A stretch of 48,611 nt of DNA, taken from a bacterium. Its GTDB lineage: Bacteria; Vulcanimicrobiota; Vulcanimicrobiia; Vulcanimicrobiales; Vulcanimicrobiaceae. Made by a program: the position numbers and the translations under genes. A model generated the notes under the pieces. The model saw only the letters and a program-made list of their open reading frames with translations. It ran no database searches and was not told the origin of the DNA. The stretch's first letter is position 1; every line of letters starts with the position of its first letter. Location: contig JAJYFM010000006.1 of the NCBI GenBank assembly GCA_021790895.1, positions 1 to 48,611 of the forward strand, written 5' to 3'. Of this stretch, positions 37,624 to 46,085 are shown in pieces.

Positions 37624-38919
37624 CTACTCGTTCCCCATTGAAGCGAGCGCTTCGTCGGCGGCATGTAAGGTCTGCTCGATCTCGTGCGTCGTGTGCGCCG
37701 ACGAAAGAAAACCCGCCTCGAACTGCGAGGGTGCGAGGTAGACCCCGCGCTCGGCCATCGCATGGAAGAAGGCGGCGTAGGCTTGCGTATCTGCGCGCAT
37801 GGCACCGTCGAGATCGAAAACCGGCTCGTCGGTGAAATAATACCCGAACATCGAACCGGCATATCCACCGGTAAATGGGCGTCCGTGCTTGGCAAATATC
37901 TCGCGCATACCTTCGATGAACAAACGCGCAAGAATCTCCAAACGTTCGTAAAGCGTCGCATCGTTGCGAACCGTGCGCAGCGTCGCAAGCCCTGCCGCCA
38001 TCGCCAGCGGATTACCGGAGAGCGTCCCGGCATGGAAGATTTTGCCGTCGGGGGTAAGTTGCGACATAATCTCGGCGCGTCCGCCGAAAGCGCCGACGGG
38101 CAGGCCGCCGCCGATGACCTTGCCCAGCGTCGTCAGGTCGGGGCGGATGCCGAGCCGTTCTTGCGCTCCTCCGCGGGCGACGCGAAAGCCGGTCATCACT
38201 TCATCGAAAATCAGCAACGCATCGTGAGCGTCGCAGATCGCGCGCAGTCCCGGCAGAAACTCGGCGCGCGGCGCGATGTATCCCATGTTGCCGACGAACG
38301 GCTCGACGATAATCGCCGCAATCTCTTTGCCACGTTCGGCAAAGACCGCGCGCACCGCATCGATATCGTTATACGGAACGACGATGGTATCGGCTGCCGT
38401 GCCGCTCGTAACGCCCGGCGAGTTCGGAACCCCGAGCGTCAGCGCGCTCGACCCGGCCGCGATGAGAAACATATCGGCGGCGCCGTGATAGCAGCCGGCA
38501 AACTTGACGATCTTTGCGCGGCCGGTAACGCCGCGAGCAAGACGAACCGCGCTCATCGTCGCTTCGGTGCCGCTTGAGGTGAAGCGAATCCGTTCGATCG
38601 ATGGAACCATCGAGACGATCGTTTCGGCGAGCTCGCTCTCCGCTTCGGTCGGCGTTCCAAAGGAGCTTCCGCGCGCGGCAGCCTGCGCGATCGCTTTAAC
38701 GACGGTCGGGTGCGCGTGCCCTAAGATCAGCGGACCCCACGAAAGCACGTAATCGATATACTGGTTGCCGTCGATATCGAAAATATGCGCTCCCGATCCA
38801 CGCTGCATAAAAATCGGATTGCCGCCGACGGATTTAAACGCGCGAACCGAAGAGTTAACGCCTCCGGCGATGCTGTTTCGCGCTCGCGCGAATGCCGAAA
38901 TCGAACGCTCGTAACTCAT
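37624..38919 (-). CDS. hemL: glutamate-1-semialdehyde 2,1-aminomutase
   Basis: AGGVNSSVRAFKSVGGNPIFMQRGSGAHIFDIDGNQYIDYVLSWGPLILGHAHP; IFDEVMTGFRVARGGAQE. Confidence 0.97.
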   Translation of the reverse strand: MSYERSISAFARARNSIAGGVNSSVRAFKSVGGNPIFMQRGSGAHIFDIDGNQYIDYVLSWGPLILGHAHPTVVKAIAQAAARGSSFGTPTEAESELAETIVSMVPSIERIRFTSSGTEATMSAVRLARGVTGRAKIVKFAGCYHGAADMFLIAAGSSALTLGVPNSPGVTSGTAADTIVVPYNDIDAVRAVFAERGKEIAAIIVEPFVGNMGYIAPRAEFLPGLRAICDAHDALLIFDEVMTGFRVARGGAQERLGIRPDLTTLGKVIGGGLPVGAFGGRAEIMSQLTPDGKIFHAGTLSGNPLAMAAGLATLRTVRNDATLYERLEILARLFIEGMREIFAKHGRPFTGGYAGSMFGYYFTDEPVFDLDGAMRADTQAYAAFFHAMAERGVYLAPSQFEAGFLSSAHTTHEIEQTLHAADEALASMGNE

Positions 38920-39494
38920 CGTGAATAATCTTGTTCCTGCAATTGTGACCAGTCAGTCTCGGTGTTGACGTTGAGAAAGAACGCCTTCGGAAAGTCGACA
39001 TAGGCGACGCGCAATCTCTCGAGTAAGGCTCGGGGCCCTTCATTCGCGCTCGATCCGGCCGCGGCCCGCAGTGCGGCGCCGCGCTCGTAGAGCGCGCAAA
39101 GGGGCTCGATGCCCGCGTCGTGCCGAGGGACGACCGCTTCGATCCCCGGTGCGCGGCACGCGAGAAGCCTCCGGGGCACCTCCGGCGTCACTGCGGGAAG
39201 ATCGGCGGCGAGGGCGAGCACCCAGGGCCCTTCGAGCGCGGCGAAGGCGTCGAGGAGCGCGGGCAGCGGGCCGCCCCGCGGTCGCGTATCGGCGAGAAAA
39301 GGCACGCCGAAGCGTGTGGCCTCCGCGCGCTGATCCTCGCGGCCGAGTAAGACGAGCGGCCCGAGCGAACGCCCGAATGCGACGGCGCGCTCCATGAGGG
39401 TGTCGGCCCCCAGCGATCGCGTGAGTTTGTCGGGGAATCGCCGTGCTTCACCGCCGAGAAGCAACGCGACCGTGAAATCAGCGGCCTCGGCCAT
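38916..39494 (-). CDS. mobA: molybdenum cofactor guanylyltransferase (MobA-like)
   Basis: TVALLLGGEARRFPDKLTRSLGADTLMERAV...LALAADLPAVTPEVPRRLL...PLCALYERG...FLNVNTETDW. Confidence 0.85.
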   Translation of the reverse strand: MAEAADFTVALLLGGEARRFPDKLTRSLGADTLMERAVAFGRSLGPLVLLGREDQRAEATRFGVPFLADTRPRGGPLPALLDAFAALEGPWVLALAADLPAVTPEVPRRLLACRAPGIEAVVPRHDAGIEPLCALYERGAALRAAAGSSANEGPRALLERLRVAYVDFPKAFFLNVNTETDWSQLQEQDYSR

Positions 39495-40452
39495 GACGAA
39501 GCGCGTAATCGGCGGCAAAGTAACTGATGATGATGTCGGCACCGGCGCGCGTGAACGATGCCATTAATTCGTCGATGCTGCGTTCGCGTTCGAGCCATCC
39601 GCGTTCGAAGGCCGCTTCCATCATCGCGTACTCTCCGCTGACGTTATAGACCGCGATCGGCGTTTCAAAACGGTCGCGAGCGCTGCGAACGATATCGAGA
39701 TAGGGGAGCGCCGGCTTCACCATGACGATATCGGCGCCTTCGTCGATATCGAGCGCGATTTCGCGCATCGCTTCGCGCGCATTCGGTGGATCCATTTGGT
39801 AACCGCGACGATCGCCGAACTGCGGCGTCGAACCCGCCGCCTCGCGAAATGGTCCGTAAAAAGCCGATGCGTATTTCGCGCTATACGCCATAATCGCAAC
39901 CTCCGAAAAACCGTCGCCGTCGAGCGCGCGGCGAATCGCGGCAACACGCCCGTCCATCATATCCGACGGCGCGACGACATCGACGCCCGCGCGCGCGTAG
40001 GAGCGAGCGACTTCGGTGAGCAGCGCGACGGTTTCGTCGTTACGAACCTCGCCGCGTTCGTCGAGGAGACCGCAATGGCCGTGATCGGTGTATTCGCAGT
40101 TGCAGAGATCGGCGATCGTCAGCATCTCCGGAACTGCGGCTTTAATTCCGGCGATCGCGCGTTGTACGATTCCATCGTCGTCGGCGTTCCGGGAAGCAAC
40201 GGCATCTTTGTGCGCGGGAATCCCGAAGAGCAGCACCGCGTTGATCCCCAAGCCGAAGAGGCGTTCTGCCTCCGCGATGCATTGCGCGAGCGTATGGCGT
40301 GCGATCCCGGGCATCGAGGAGATCGGCCCCGCATCGCTCTCGCGCTCGACGACGAAGAGCGGCATCACCAACGCTTCGACCGGCGTTCGATGCTCGCGAA
40401 CGAGGGCGCGCAGAGCGGGGGTGCGGCGCAGGCGCCGGGGACGATGAAGCAT
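39478..40452 (-). CDS. hemB: delta-aminolevulinic acid dehydratase
   Basis: MLHRPRRLRRTPALRALVREHRTPVEALVMPLFVVE...DLCNCEYTDHGHCGLL...APSDMMDGRVAAIR...MVKPALPYLDI; ORF extends upstream but 40452 is the natural start. Confidence 0.96.
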   Translation of the reverse strand: MLHRPRRLRRTPALRALVREHRTPVEALVMPLFVVERESDAGPISSMPGIARHTLAQCIAEAERLFGLGINAVLLFGIPAHKDAVASRNADDDGIVQRAIAGIKAAVPEMLTIADLCNCEYTDHGHCGLLDERGEVRNDETVALLTEVARSYARAGVDVVAPSDMMDGRVAAIRRALDGDGFSEVAIMAYSAKYASAFYGPFREAAGSTPQFGDRRGYQMDPPNAREAMREIALDIDEGADIVMVKPALPYLDIVRSARDRFETPIAVYNVSGEYAMMEAAFERGWLERERSIDELMASFTRAGADIIISYFAADYALRHGRGR

Positions 40453-40456
40453 ACCG

Positions 40457-42370
40457 TTAGGGTGCGTCGAGGAGGCGCACAATGCAAGCGGTAAAGGCGT
40501 CGATCTCGGGATTCGTGGCGATCCCGTCGGGGCGCAACCCGGCGCGCTCGATCGCCGTCGCCGATTCCGGCCCCATCGCCGCGACGAGCGGGCGCAGGCC
40601 GCGCTCGCGCCAGCGGGCGATCCAGGGCGCCGCAACCGCGGCGGCACCGCTCGACGGAATGACCAGCAGATCGACGGGGGCGCCGTCGGGCTCCTCACCG
40701 GCGCGAATCTCGGCGACCTCGGCACCGAGGGCGCGCAGGCGCGGTGCGATGCGGCTGCTCCGCTCGACGGTGCGGGGGAGCAGAATCCGTCGCCCGGCGA
40801 GCGGACCGCCCTTCGCGAGTAGTCCGGCGGCGCCGCGTTGGAAGAGCAGGCGGGCGAGGGCGCGGCCGAGCTCCTCGGCCTCCTCAAGCGCGCTGCATCG
40901 CCCGCGAAGCTCGGCGGCGAGCGCGGGGCGCCCGTCCTCGCTCCCGATGCTGCCGCGCAGCACGAGCTCCTCGCCTTCGAATGCGCCGTAGATCCCGACC
41001 GGAGCGGTGCAGCCGGCACCGAGCTCGCGGAGTGCGGCGCGCTCGGCGCTCACCGCGCGTTCGGTCGGCTCGTGGTTGAGTGCGGCACGCAACGCCGCTG
41101 CCAGCGGTGCGTCGAGCAGCGTCTCGACCGCGAGCGCGCCCTGCCCCGCCGCCGGGACGAGGCTCTCGATCGAAAAGGGGACCGCATAGGTCGCCCGCAG
41201 TCCCAGCCGCCGGAGCCCGGCTGCGGCCAAGACGATCGCGTCGTACTGCCCCTCGCGCAGTTTGCGCAGCCGCGTGTCGACATTTCCGCGAATATCGAGG
41301 TACTCGAGATCGCTGCGCAGTGCGAGTAATTGCGCGCGGCGCCGCGGGCTCGAGGTGCCGACGCGCGCGCCGGCCGGAAGCTCTTCGAAGCTCGCAAAGC
41401 GTTCGCTGCAATAGAGATCGCGAACATCTTCGCGCTCCGAGATCGCACAGAGTTGCATGCCCGGCGGCAGAGCGCTCGGGAGATCTTTTGCCGAGTGAAC
41501 GGCGTAATCGGCGCGCCCATCGGCGAGCGCGCGTTCGAGTTCTTTTACGAAGATCGCTTGCTGCCCCATCGCCGCGAGCGCGCTGTTTCGGTCGCGGTCG
41601 CCGACGGTCGATATCTCGAGCATCGTCGATGCGATGCCGCTGCGCGCGAGGCGCGAAGCGACGTGTCGCGATTGCCACAATGCAAGCGCGCTGGCGCGCG
41701 TTGCGCAGACGGCGCTCCCGGTCGCCGGAGCGATGCCGTCGGCGAGCAGCGTCGCGGCGGTCGCTTCGACGAGATCTTCGATACGGTTGCGATCCATCGT
41801 TGCGAGCTCGTCGAGCGGCAATTCGGAGAGCGCGCGCATGACGATGGTCCGCTGCTCCGAGGAGAGCGTCTCGCGCACGTAACTGCGTGCTATGGCGAGC
41901 GTGCGTGCGGCGGCGTCGTAGCGCGCATCGAAATGGAGCGCGATCTCGCGTGCGACACGTTTCGAAAATGCGGGCGTGCCGACGCCGGAGTCGATGCTGA
42001 AGGTGAGCCCGCCGACCTTGACGACCGCCGGCATCGTCGCATCGCCGCGCGTCGATTCGGTCGAATCGATGGTGAGAATTCCGCGCGCGCGCGCATCGCG
42101 CACGACGCGTTCGTTCACCGCGCCGTTGTCGGTGGCAACGACGCAGAGGAAGGCACCGGCAAGGTCCTCCTCGCGGTAGGCGCGCCGTTCGCAACGCACC
42201 GCGGGGTTTGCCGCGAGCAGCGCCTCCATCGCCTCCCCGACTCCCGGGGAGACGACGAAGAGGTCGGCACCTGCTTCGATGAACGAGCGGGCTTTTCGGG
42301 CGGCGACCGAGCCGGCGCCTACCAGCACGATGAGTCGCCCCGCGAGGCGAAGGGAGAGCGGAAGCGACAT
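40457..42370 (-). CDS. hemC: trifunctional-like fusion: precorrin-2 dehydrogenase (Met8/CysG-N)-like + porphobilinogen deaminase (HemC) + shortened uroporphyrinogen-III synthase (HemD)-like
   Basis: One uninterrupted frame: LIVLVGAGSVAARKARSFIEAGADLFVVSP...CVVATDNGAVNERV; then VKELERALADGRADYAVHSAKDLPSALPPG...LEYLDIRGNVDTRLRKLREGQYDAIVLAAAGLRRLGL...LRELGAGCTAPVGIYG; then GPLAGRRILLPRTVERSSRIAPRLRALGAEVAEI...AAMGPESATAIERAGLRPD. Confidence 0.9.
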   Translation of the reverse strand: MSLPLSLRLAGRLIVLVGAGSVAARKARSFIEAGADLFVVSPGVGEAMEALLAANPAVRCERRAYREEDLAGAFLCVVATDNGAVNERVVRDARARGILTIDSTESTRGDATMPAVVKVGGLTFSIDSGVGTPAFSKRVAREIALHFDARYDAAARTLAIARSYVRETLSSEQRTIVMRALSELPLDELATMDRNRIEDLVEATAATLLADGIAPATGSAVCATRASALALWQSRHVASRLARSGIASTMLEISTVGDRDRNSALAAMGQQAIFVKELERALADGRADYAVHSAKDLPSALPPGMQLCAISEREDVRDLYCSERFASFEELPAGARVGTSSPRRRAQLLALRSDLEYLDIRGNVDTRLRKLREGQYDAIVLAAAGLRRLGLRATYAVPFSIESLVPAAGQGALAVETLLDAPLAAALRAALNHEPTERAVSAERAALRELGAGCTAPVGIYGAFEGEELVLRGSIGSEDGRPALAAELRGRCSALEEAEELGRALARLLFQRGAAGLLAKGGPLAGRRILLPRTVERSSRIAPRLRALGAEVAEIRAGEEPDGAPVDLLVIPSSGAAAVAAPWIARWRERGLRPLVAAMGPESATAIERAGLRPDGIATNPEIDAFTACIVRLLDAP

Positions 42371-42416
42371 GATGCGGCATGGATTCCGCACCGCCGTGCG
42401 AAACTCTGCTCCGCGC

Positions 42417-44063
42417 ATGCAACGTCCCACTCGCGCTGCGCTTCTCGGTGCGCTCGCCTCGGCGCTCCTGGTGCTGCCGGGGCTCGGAGCGGGCACTCTT
42501 TGGGACAATAGCGAGACGATCTACGGTGAGGTGGCGCGGGAGATTCTGCTCACCCACGACTGGATCGTGATGCACTACAACGGCCTGCCCTGGTTCGTTC
42601 AGCCGCCGCTCTACTTCTGGGTGGCGGCGCTCTGCGCGAAGATCTTCGGGCTGACCTCTTTTGCGATGCGCCTCCCGGCTGCGTTGGCGACCATCGCGAT
42701 GGGGGCGATGACCGGCTACGCGGTCGCCCGCCAACTCGGCTCGCGCGTCGGCGTCTTTGCGGCGGTGATTCTCTCGAGTTCGCTCATGCAGGCGATTATC
42801 GGGCGCCTCGCCATCATGGATGCGTTGCTCGACTGCGCGGTTGCGATGACCGTGTTCTGGTGGTTTCGCGGCCTTCAGACCGGCAAACGTCGCTACTATA
42901 TCTTCGGCGCGGTCGCGGCGGGATTCGGTTTCCTTGCAAAGGGCCCGGTCGCGCCGGTGGTCGCATTGATCGTCTTGCTCCCGTACGCATTTTGGAGCGC
43001 GAGGGTCGAACGCATCGCCTGGCCGCGGCTCTCGACGTGGTGGTGGGGAACCTTTGCTTTCGCGGCGACCATCGCTCCGTGGTTTATCGCGCTCGTCATG
43101 CGCACCGGATTCGCTTCGCTCGTCACCCTGATCGGACACTACACGATCGGTCGCTACACCGGAGTGATCGAGAATCAGTCGGGACCGATTTGGTATTATC
43201 TGCCGGTACTCGTGGTCGGGTTCTTCCCGTGGATCGCATTACTGCCCAGCGCCGTCGTCGGCGGAATCTCGCGCTTGAGACTCGGTGAGAACGACGAACG
43301 GGCGCGCGTCTTACGGCTGGCCTTTTGCTGGGCGGTCGTGCCGTTGCTCTTCTTTTCATTCGCGCGTACGAAGCTGCCCAACTACATCGCGTTGGAATTT
43401 CCGGCGATCGCCGTCATCTGCGCCATCTATCTCGACGGATTGCTGGAGCGCTCTCGCGTTCGCGCCGCGCTCGTCGCAACGTTAGCGGTGCCGTTGGTGA
43501 TCGGGTTATTGGCAATCGCGGTTGCGATCTTCGCTCGCGACAATCATCTCGACGAACCCCTCGCGGTGCTGCGTCCGGCATTAATCGCGATGGGTGTGAC
43601 CATCGCGCTGGGAGGCATCGTGATGGTGGCGATGCTGATGCGACGCGCGAGTGCTCCCTTCGCACCCTTCGCGTTGGCGCTGGCAATGGCGGTCGCGGTC
43701 GACGTGCTCGGCCTCGTCGCGCTGCCGCGCGCGGAGCTCTTCAAACCCGTGCCGCGACTCGCGCGGATCGTCGACGCGTTGCGTCGCCCCGGCGATGTCG
43801 TGGTCGACGGCGGTATCGTCGGCGGCGGCTCGCTGCTGTTCTACACGAAGCCGCCCGTCGCGCTCCTCGCGCTCTTTAATGCCGATGTCGGCGTCAATAC
43901 ACCGACCCTGCGTGACGTCGTCTGCAGTGCGCCGCGCGCCTTCGTGTTCTATACCGGCACCTCGGTCGCTTCGCAACCGAGCTTCGGCCGCGCGACGCGC
44001 GTGATCGCACGCAGCGGCAACGTCGCCGTCATGCGCTATAGCGGGCCGCCCTGCACGAAGTGA
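42417..44063 (+). CDS. ArnT/PMT-like membrane glycosyltransferase (GT-C)
   Basis: LWDNSETIYGEVAREILLTHDWIVMHYNGLPWFVQPPLYFWVAALCAKIFG, multiple TM segments. Confidence 0.88.
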   Translation: MQRPTRAALLGALASALLVLPGLGAGTLWDNSETIYGEVAREILLTHDWIVMHYNGLPWFVQPPLYFWVAALCAKIFGLTSFAMRLPAALATIAMGAMTGYAVARQLGSRVGVFAAVILSSSLMQAIIGRLAIMDALLDCAVAMTVFWWFRGLQTGKRRYYIFGAVAAGFGFLAKGPVAPVVALIVLLPYAFWSARVERIAWPRLSTWWWGTFAFAATIAPWFIALVMRTGFASLVTLIGHYTIGRYTGVIENQSGPIWYYLPVLVVGFFPWIALLPSAVVGGISRLRLGENDERARVLRLAFCWAVVPLLFFSFARTKLPNYIALEFPAIAVICAIYLDGLLERSRVRAALVATLAVPLVIGLLAIAVAIFARDNHLDEPLAVLRPALIAMGVTIALGGIVMVAMLMRRASAPFAPFALALAMAVAVDVLGLVALPRAELFKPVPRLARIVDALRRPGDVVVDGGIVGGGSLLFYTKPPVALLALFNADVGVNTPTLRDVVCSAPRAFVFYTGTSVASQPSFGRATRVIARSGNVAVMRYSGPPCTK

Positions 44064-44941
44064 GGATCGCCGCATTTCATCAATGCGACGTCTTTACCGA
44101 TCGGCTCTTCGGTGGGAATCCGCTCGCCGTCGTTCCGAATGCCGACGGAATCGCGAGCGCAACGATGCAGGCATTCGCCCGCGAGATGAATTGCTCGGAG
44201 AGCACCTTCGTACTCTCTGCGCGCGATCCGCGCGCCGCCTTTCGCGTCCGCATCTTTACCCCGGGGCGCGAGTTACCGTTCGCCGGGCATCCGACGATCG
44301 GTACGGCATGGACGTTGCACCGCCTTGGGTTGCTCGATGCGGTCGATTTCGCATTCGAAATGGAGATTGGACTCGTTCCGGTGCGGCGCGAGGGATCGCG
44401 CTTCTGGATGCGTCCTCCGCTTCCGATCCTCGGCGTGCCGCTCGGCGATCGATCGTTTGCGGCGGCGCTCGGTGTAGCGGAATCGGAGATCGTCGGCTCT
44501 GCTCGCAGGTCGGGTCCGTTCTTTTGCGTTCGCGTGGCGAGCATCGATGCTCTGGCGACGATGGAACTCGATCGTCGCGCGTTACGCTCGCAGTGCGAGC
44601 GAAGCGTCGCCGACGGAAACATCCTCGTCGTGCACTACGACGCCGGGCGAGCCACGGTGCGGATGTTTGCTGCAATCGCCGATGATGTCGGCGAAGATCC
44701 CGCGACCGGAAGCGCGGTCGCGCCGATGCTCTCTTTTCTCGCCGCCGCCGGCGCGCTCGGCGCGGATCGACGAGCGGTCGAGATCGAACAGGGGCGCTGG
44801 ATCGGGAGAACGAGCGCGCTGCACGCGCGTCTATCGTGGACGGGGAGCACTATTTCGCAGGTCGAGGTCGGCGGTGATTGCGTGCATGCCTTTTCCGGCG
44901 AAATAGCGCTGGAGGGTGCCGGACCTAGCGACGCGCGGTAA
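44060..44941 (+). CDS. PhzF family isomerase/epimerase-like protein
   Basis: IAAFHQCDVFTDRLFGGNPLAVVPNADGIASATMQAFAREMNCSESTFVL; ELPFAGHPTIGTAWTLH; GEDPATGSAVAPMLSFL. Confidence 0.94.
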   Translation: MRIAAFHQCDVFTDRLFGGNPLAVVPNADGIASATMQAFAREMNCSESTFVLSARDPRAAFRVRIFTPGRELPFAGHPTIGTAWTLHRLGLLDAVDFAFEMEIGLVPVRREGSRFWMRPPLPILGVPLGDRSFAAALGVAESEIVGSARRSGPFFCVRVASIDALATMELDRRALRSQCERSVADGNILVVHYDAGRATVRMFAAIADDVGEDPATGSAVAPMLSFLAAAGALGADRRAVEIEQGRWIGRTSALHARLSWTGSTISQVEVGGDCVHAFSGEIALEGAGPSDAR

Positions 44942-45434
44942 AGCTGAGGTCGACGCTCCAATCTTCGATCGCGTCGCTCCCAGGCGTCCCATCGCGTACG
45001 TTGCGCATCGTGAATTTCCACGTTGTGGTTTTTCCGGGGCGTGCGGGTAGCGCGGGCGGAGCGACATGCCCGGTGGGAAATCGGCCGCCGAATCCGGTTC
45101 CGCACATCGGCGCCGAGCCGGAGCCCTCGCCGAGGAGTTGCCCCGGCGCGATCAACGTTCCGAGAAATTCATGTTGAGCGGTGCGCGTGAGGAAGATCGA
45201 ACCCGAGATCGGCGTCGTCATGTCGCCGAAGGTTCCGGTGCAGGGCGGCGCATTCTCCCGCACCTTGTAGATCGCCGGGGCTTCGAATTGGAGTATCCCG
45301 CGGTCGATCGTCGCGCGCGCATTGCGGACGCGTTGAACGTACACGCCGTTTTCTCCGGTGTCGGCGTTCCGAACGTGCACCGTGATCGTGCCGTTCATCA
45401 TGATGCTCAACGCGACCGCAGCGAGCAGATGCAT
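44925..45434 (-). CDS. secreted protein of unknown function
   Basis: 169 aa with hydrophobic N-terminus; adjacent to and co-oriented with the next secreted protein. Confidence 0.65.
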   Translation of the reverse strand: MHLLAAVALSIMMNGTITVHVRNADTGENGVYVQRVRNARATIDRGILQFEAPAIYKVRENAPPCTGTFGDMTTPISGSIFLTRTAQHEFLGTLIAPGQLLGEGSGSAPMCGTGFGGRFPTGHVAPPALPARPGKTTTWKFTMRNVRDGTPGSDAIEDWSVDLSFTARR

Positions 45435-45435
45435 G

Positions 45436-45987
45436 TTACGGTGTCAGAACCGGATGCAGCAAGCGATAGGCGGGCGGATAACCGGGGTCATTATTGGCGG
45501 TGTATTTCAGCAATAATTTCACCAGCGGATTCGCCTTCGTCGGTATCGGCACGTTCACGATCGCGTAATAGACCGTCATGCCCTGCCCCGGGAAAAGGTT
45601 CTTCTGCGATAACGGCGTGCCCGTCTTCGAGAACGGTATCTCGTTGCTCGTCGCTTCGGTACCGTCTTTATAGAAGGCGGTGATATCGAGCCCGGGAACT
45701 CCGGCCTCGCCGCTCTGCGTGTTCTTCACGGGGACTTCGAAGACGAGGTAACCGTTCGGGGCGTTCGCCGTCGCCACGTAGGAGACGATCGCTTGCGCGA
45801 ACGAATCGCTTGGCGCGATCCAGCGAATCGCATGGATGCGGTAGTTGAAACCGGTAATGTGAAATTGCTGGTTCATCCGAACCATATCGCCCTTCAATGG
45901 GGCGCGGCCGGGGACGCTCGGCGCGGCGGAGACCGCAGTGAGCGTGCATGCAAGAAGTGCTGTCAAAGCGAGTAGGCGATTCATCAT
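45436..45987 (-). CDS. secreted protein of unknown function
   Basis: 183 aa from ATG 45987; signal peptide MMNRLLALTALLACTLTAVSA. Confidence 0.72.
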   Translation of the reverse strand: MMNRLLALTALLACTLTAVSAAPSVPGRAPLKGDMVRMNQQFHITGFNYRIHAIRWIAPSDSFAQAIVSYVATANAPNGYLVFEVPVKNTQSGEAGVPGLDITAFYKDGTEATSNEIPFSKTGTPLSQKNLFPGQGMTVYYAIVNVPIPTKANPLVKLLLKYTANNDPGYPPAYRLLHPVLTP

Positions 45988-46032
45988 GGAGCCACCCTGC
46001 GACGAACGTCGGCTTGGCTCCTGTAGCAAAGC

Positions 46033-46070
46033 AAGAAGGGGGCCGCCCGTGCGAGCGACCCCCTTTCTTT
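46033..46070. terminator. GC-rich hairpin with T/A flanks, candidate intrinsic terminator
   Basis: AAGAAGGGGG ... CCCCCTTTCTTT near-perfect inverted repeat, just downstream of the cytochrome b-c stop (46086). Confidence 0.7.
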
Positions 46071-46085
46071 TGGAACCGAGCGAGG

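Noticed and set aside
39478-41019. 513-aa extended HemB
   Set aside because: Upstream part is antisense-like Pro/Ser/Arg-rich sequence overlapping the HemC fusion; HemB begins at 40452.
40884-43139. 751-aa minus-strand ORF spanning the HemC fusion and the glycosyltransferase
   Set aside because: Low-complexity Arg/Asp-rich translation overlapping two well-supported genes in other frames; spurious.
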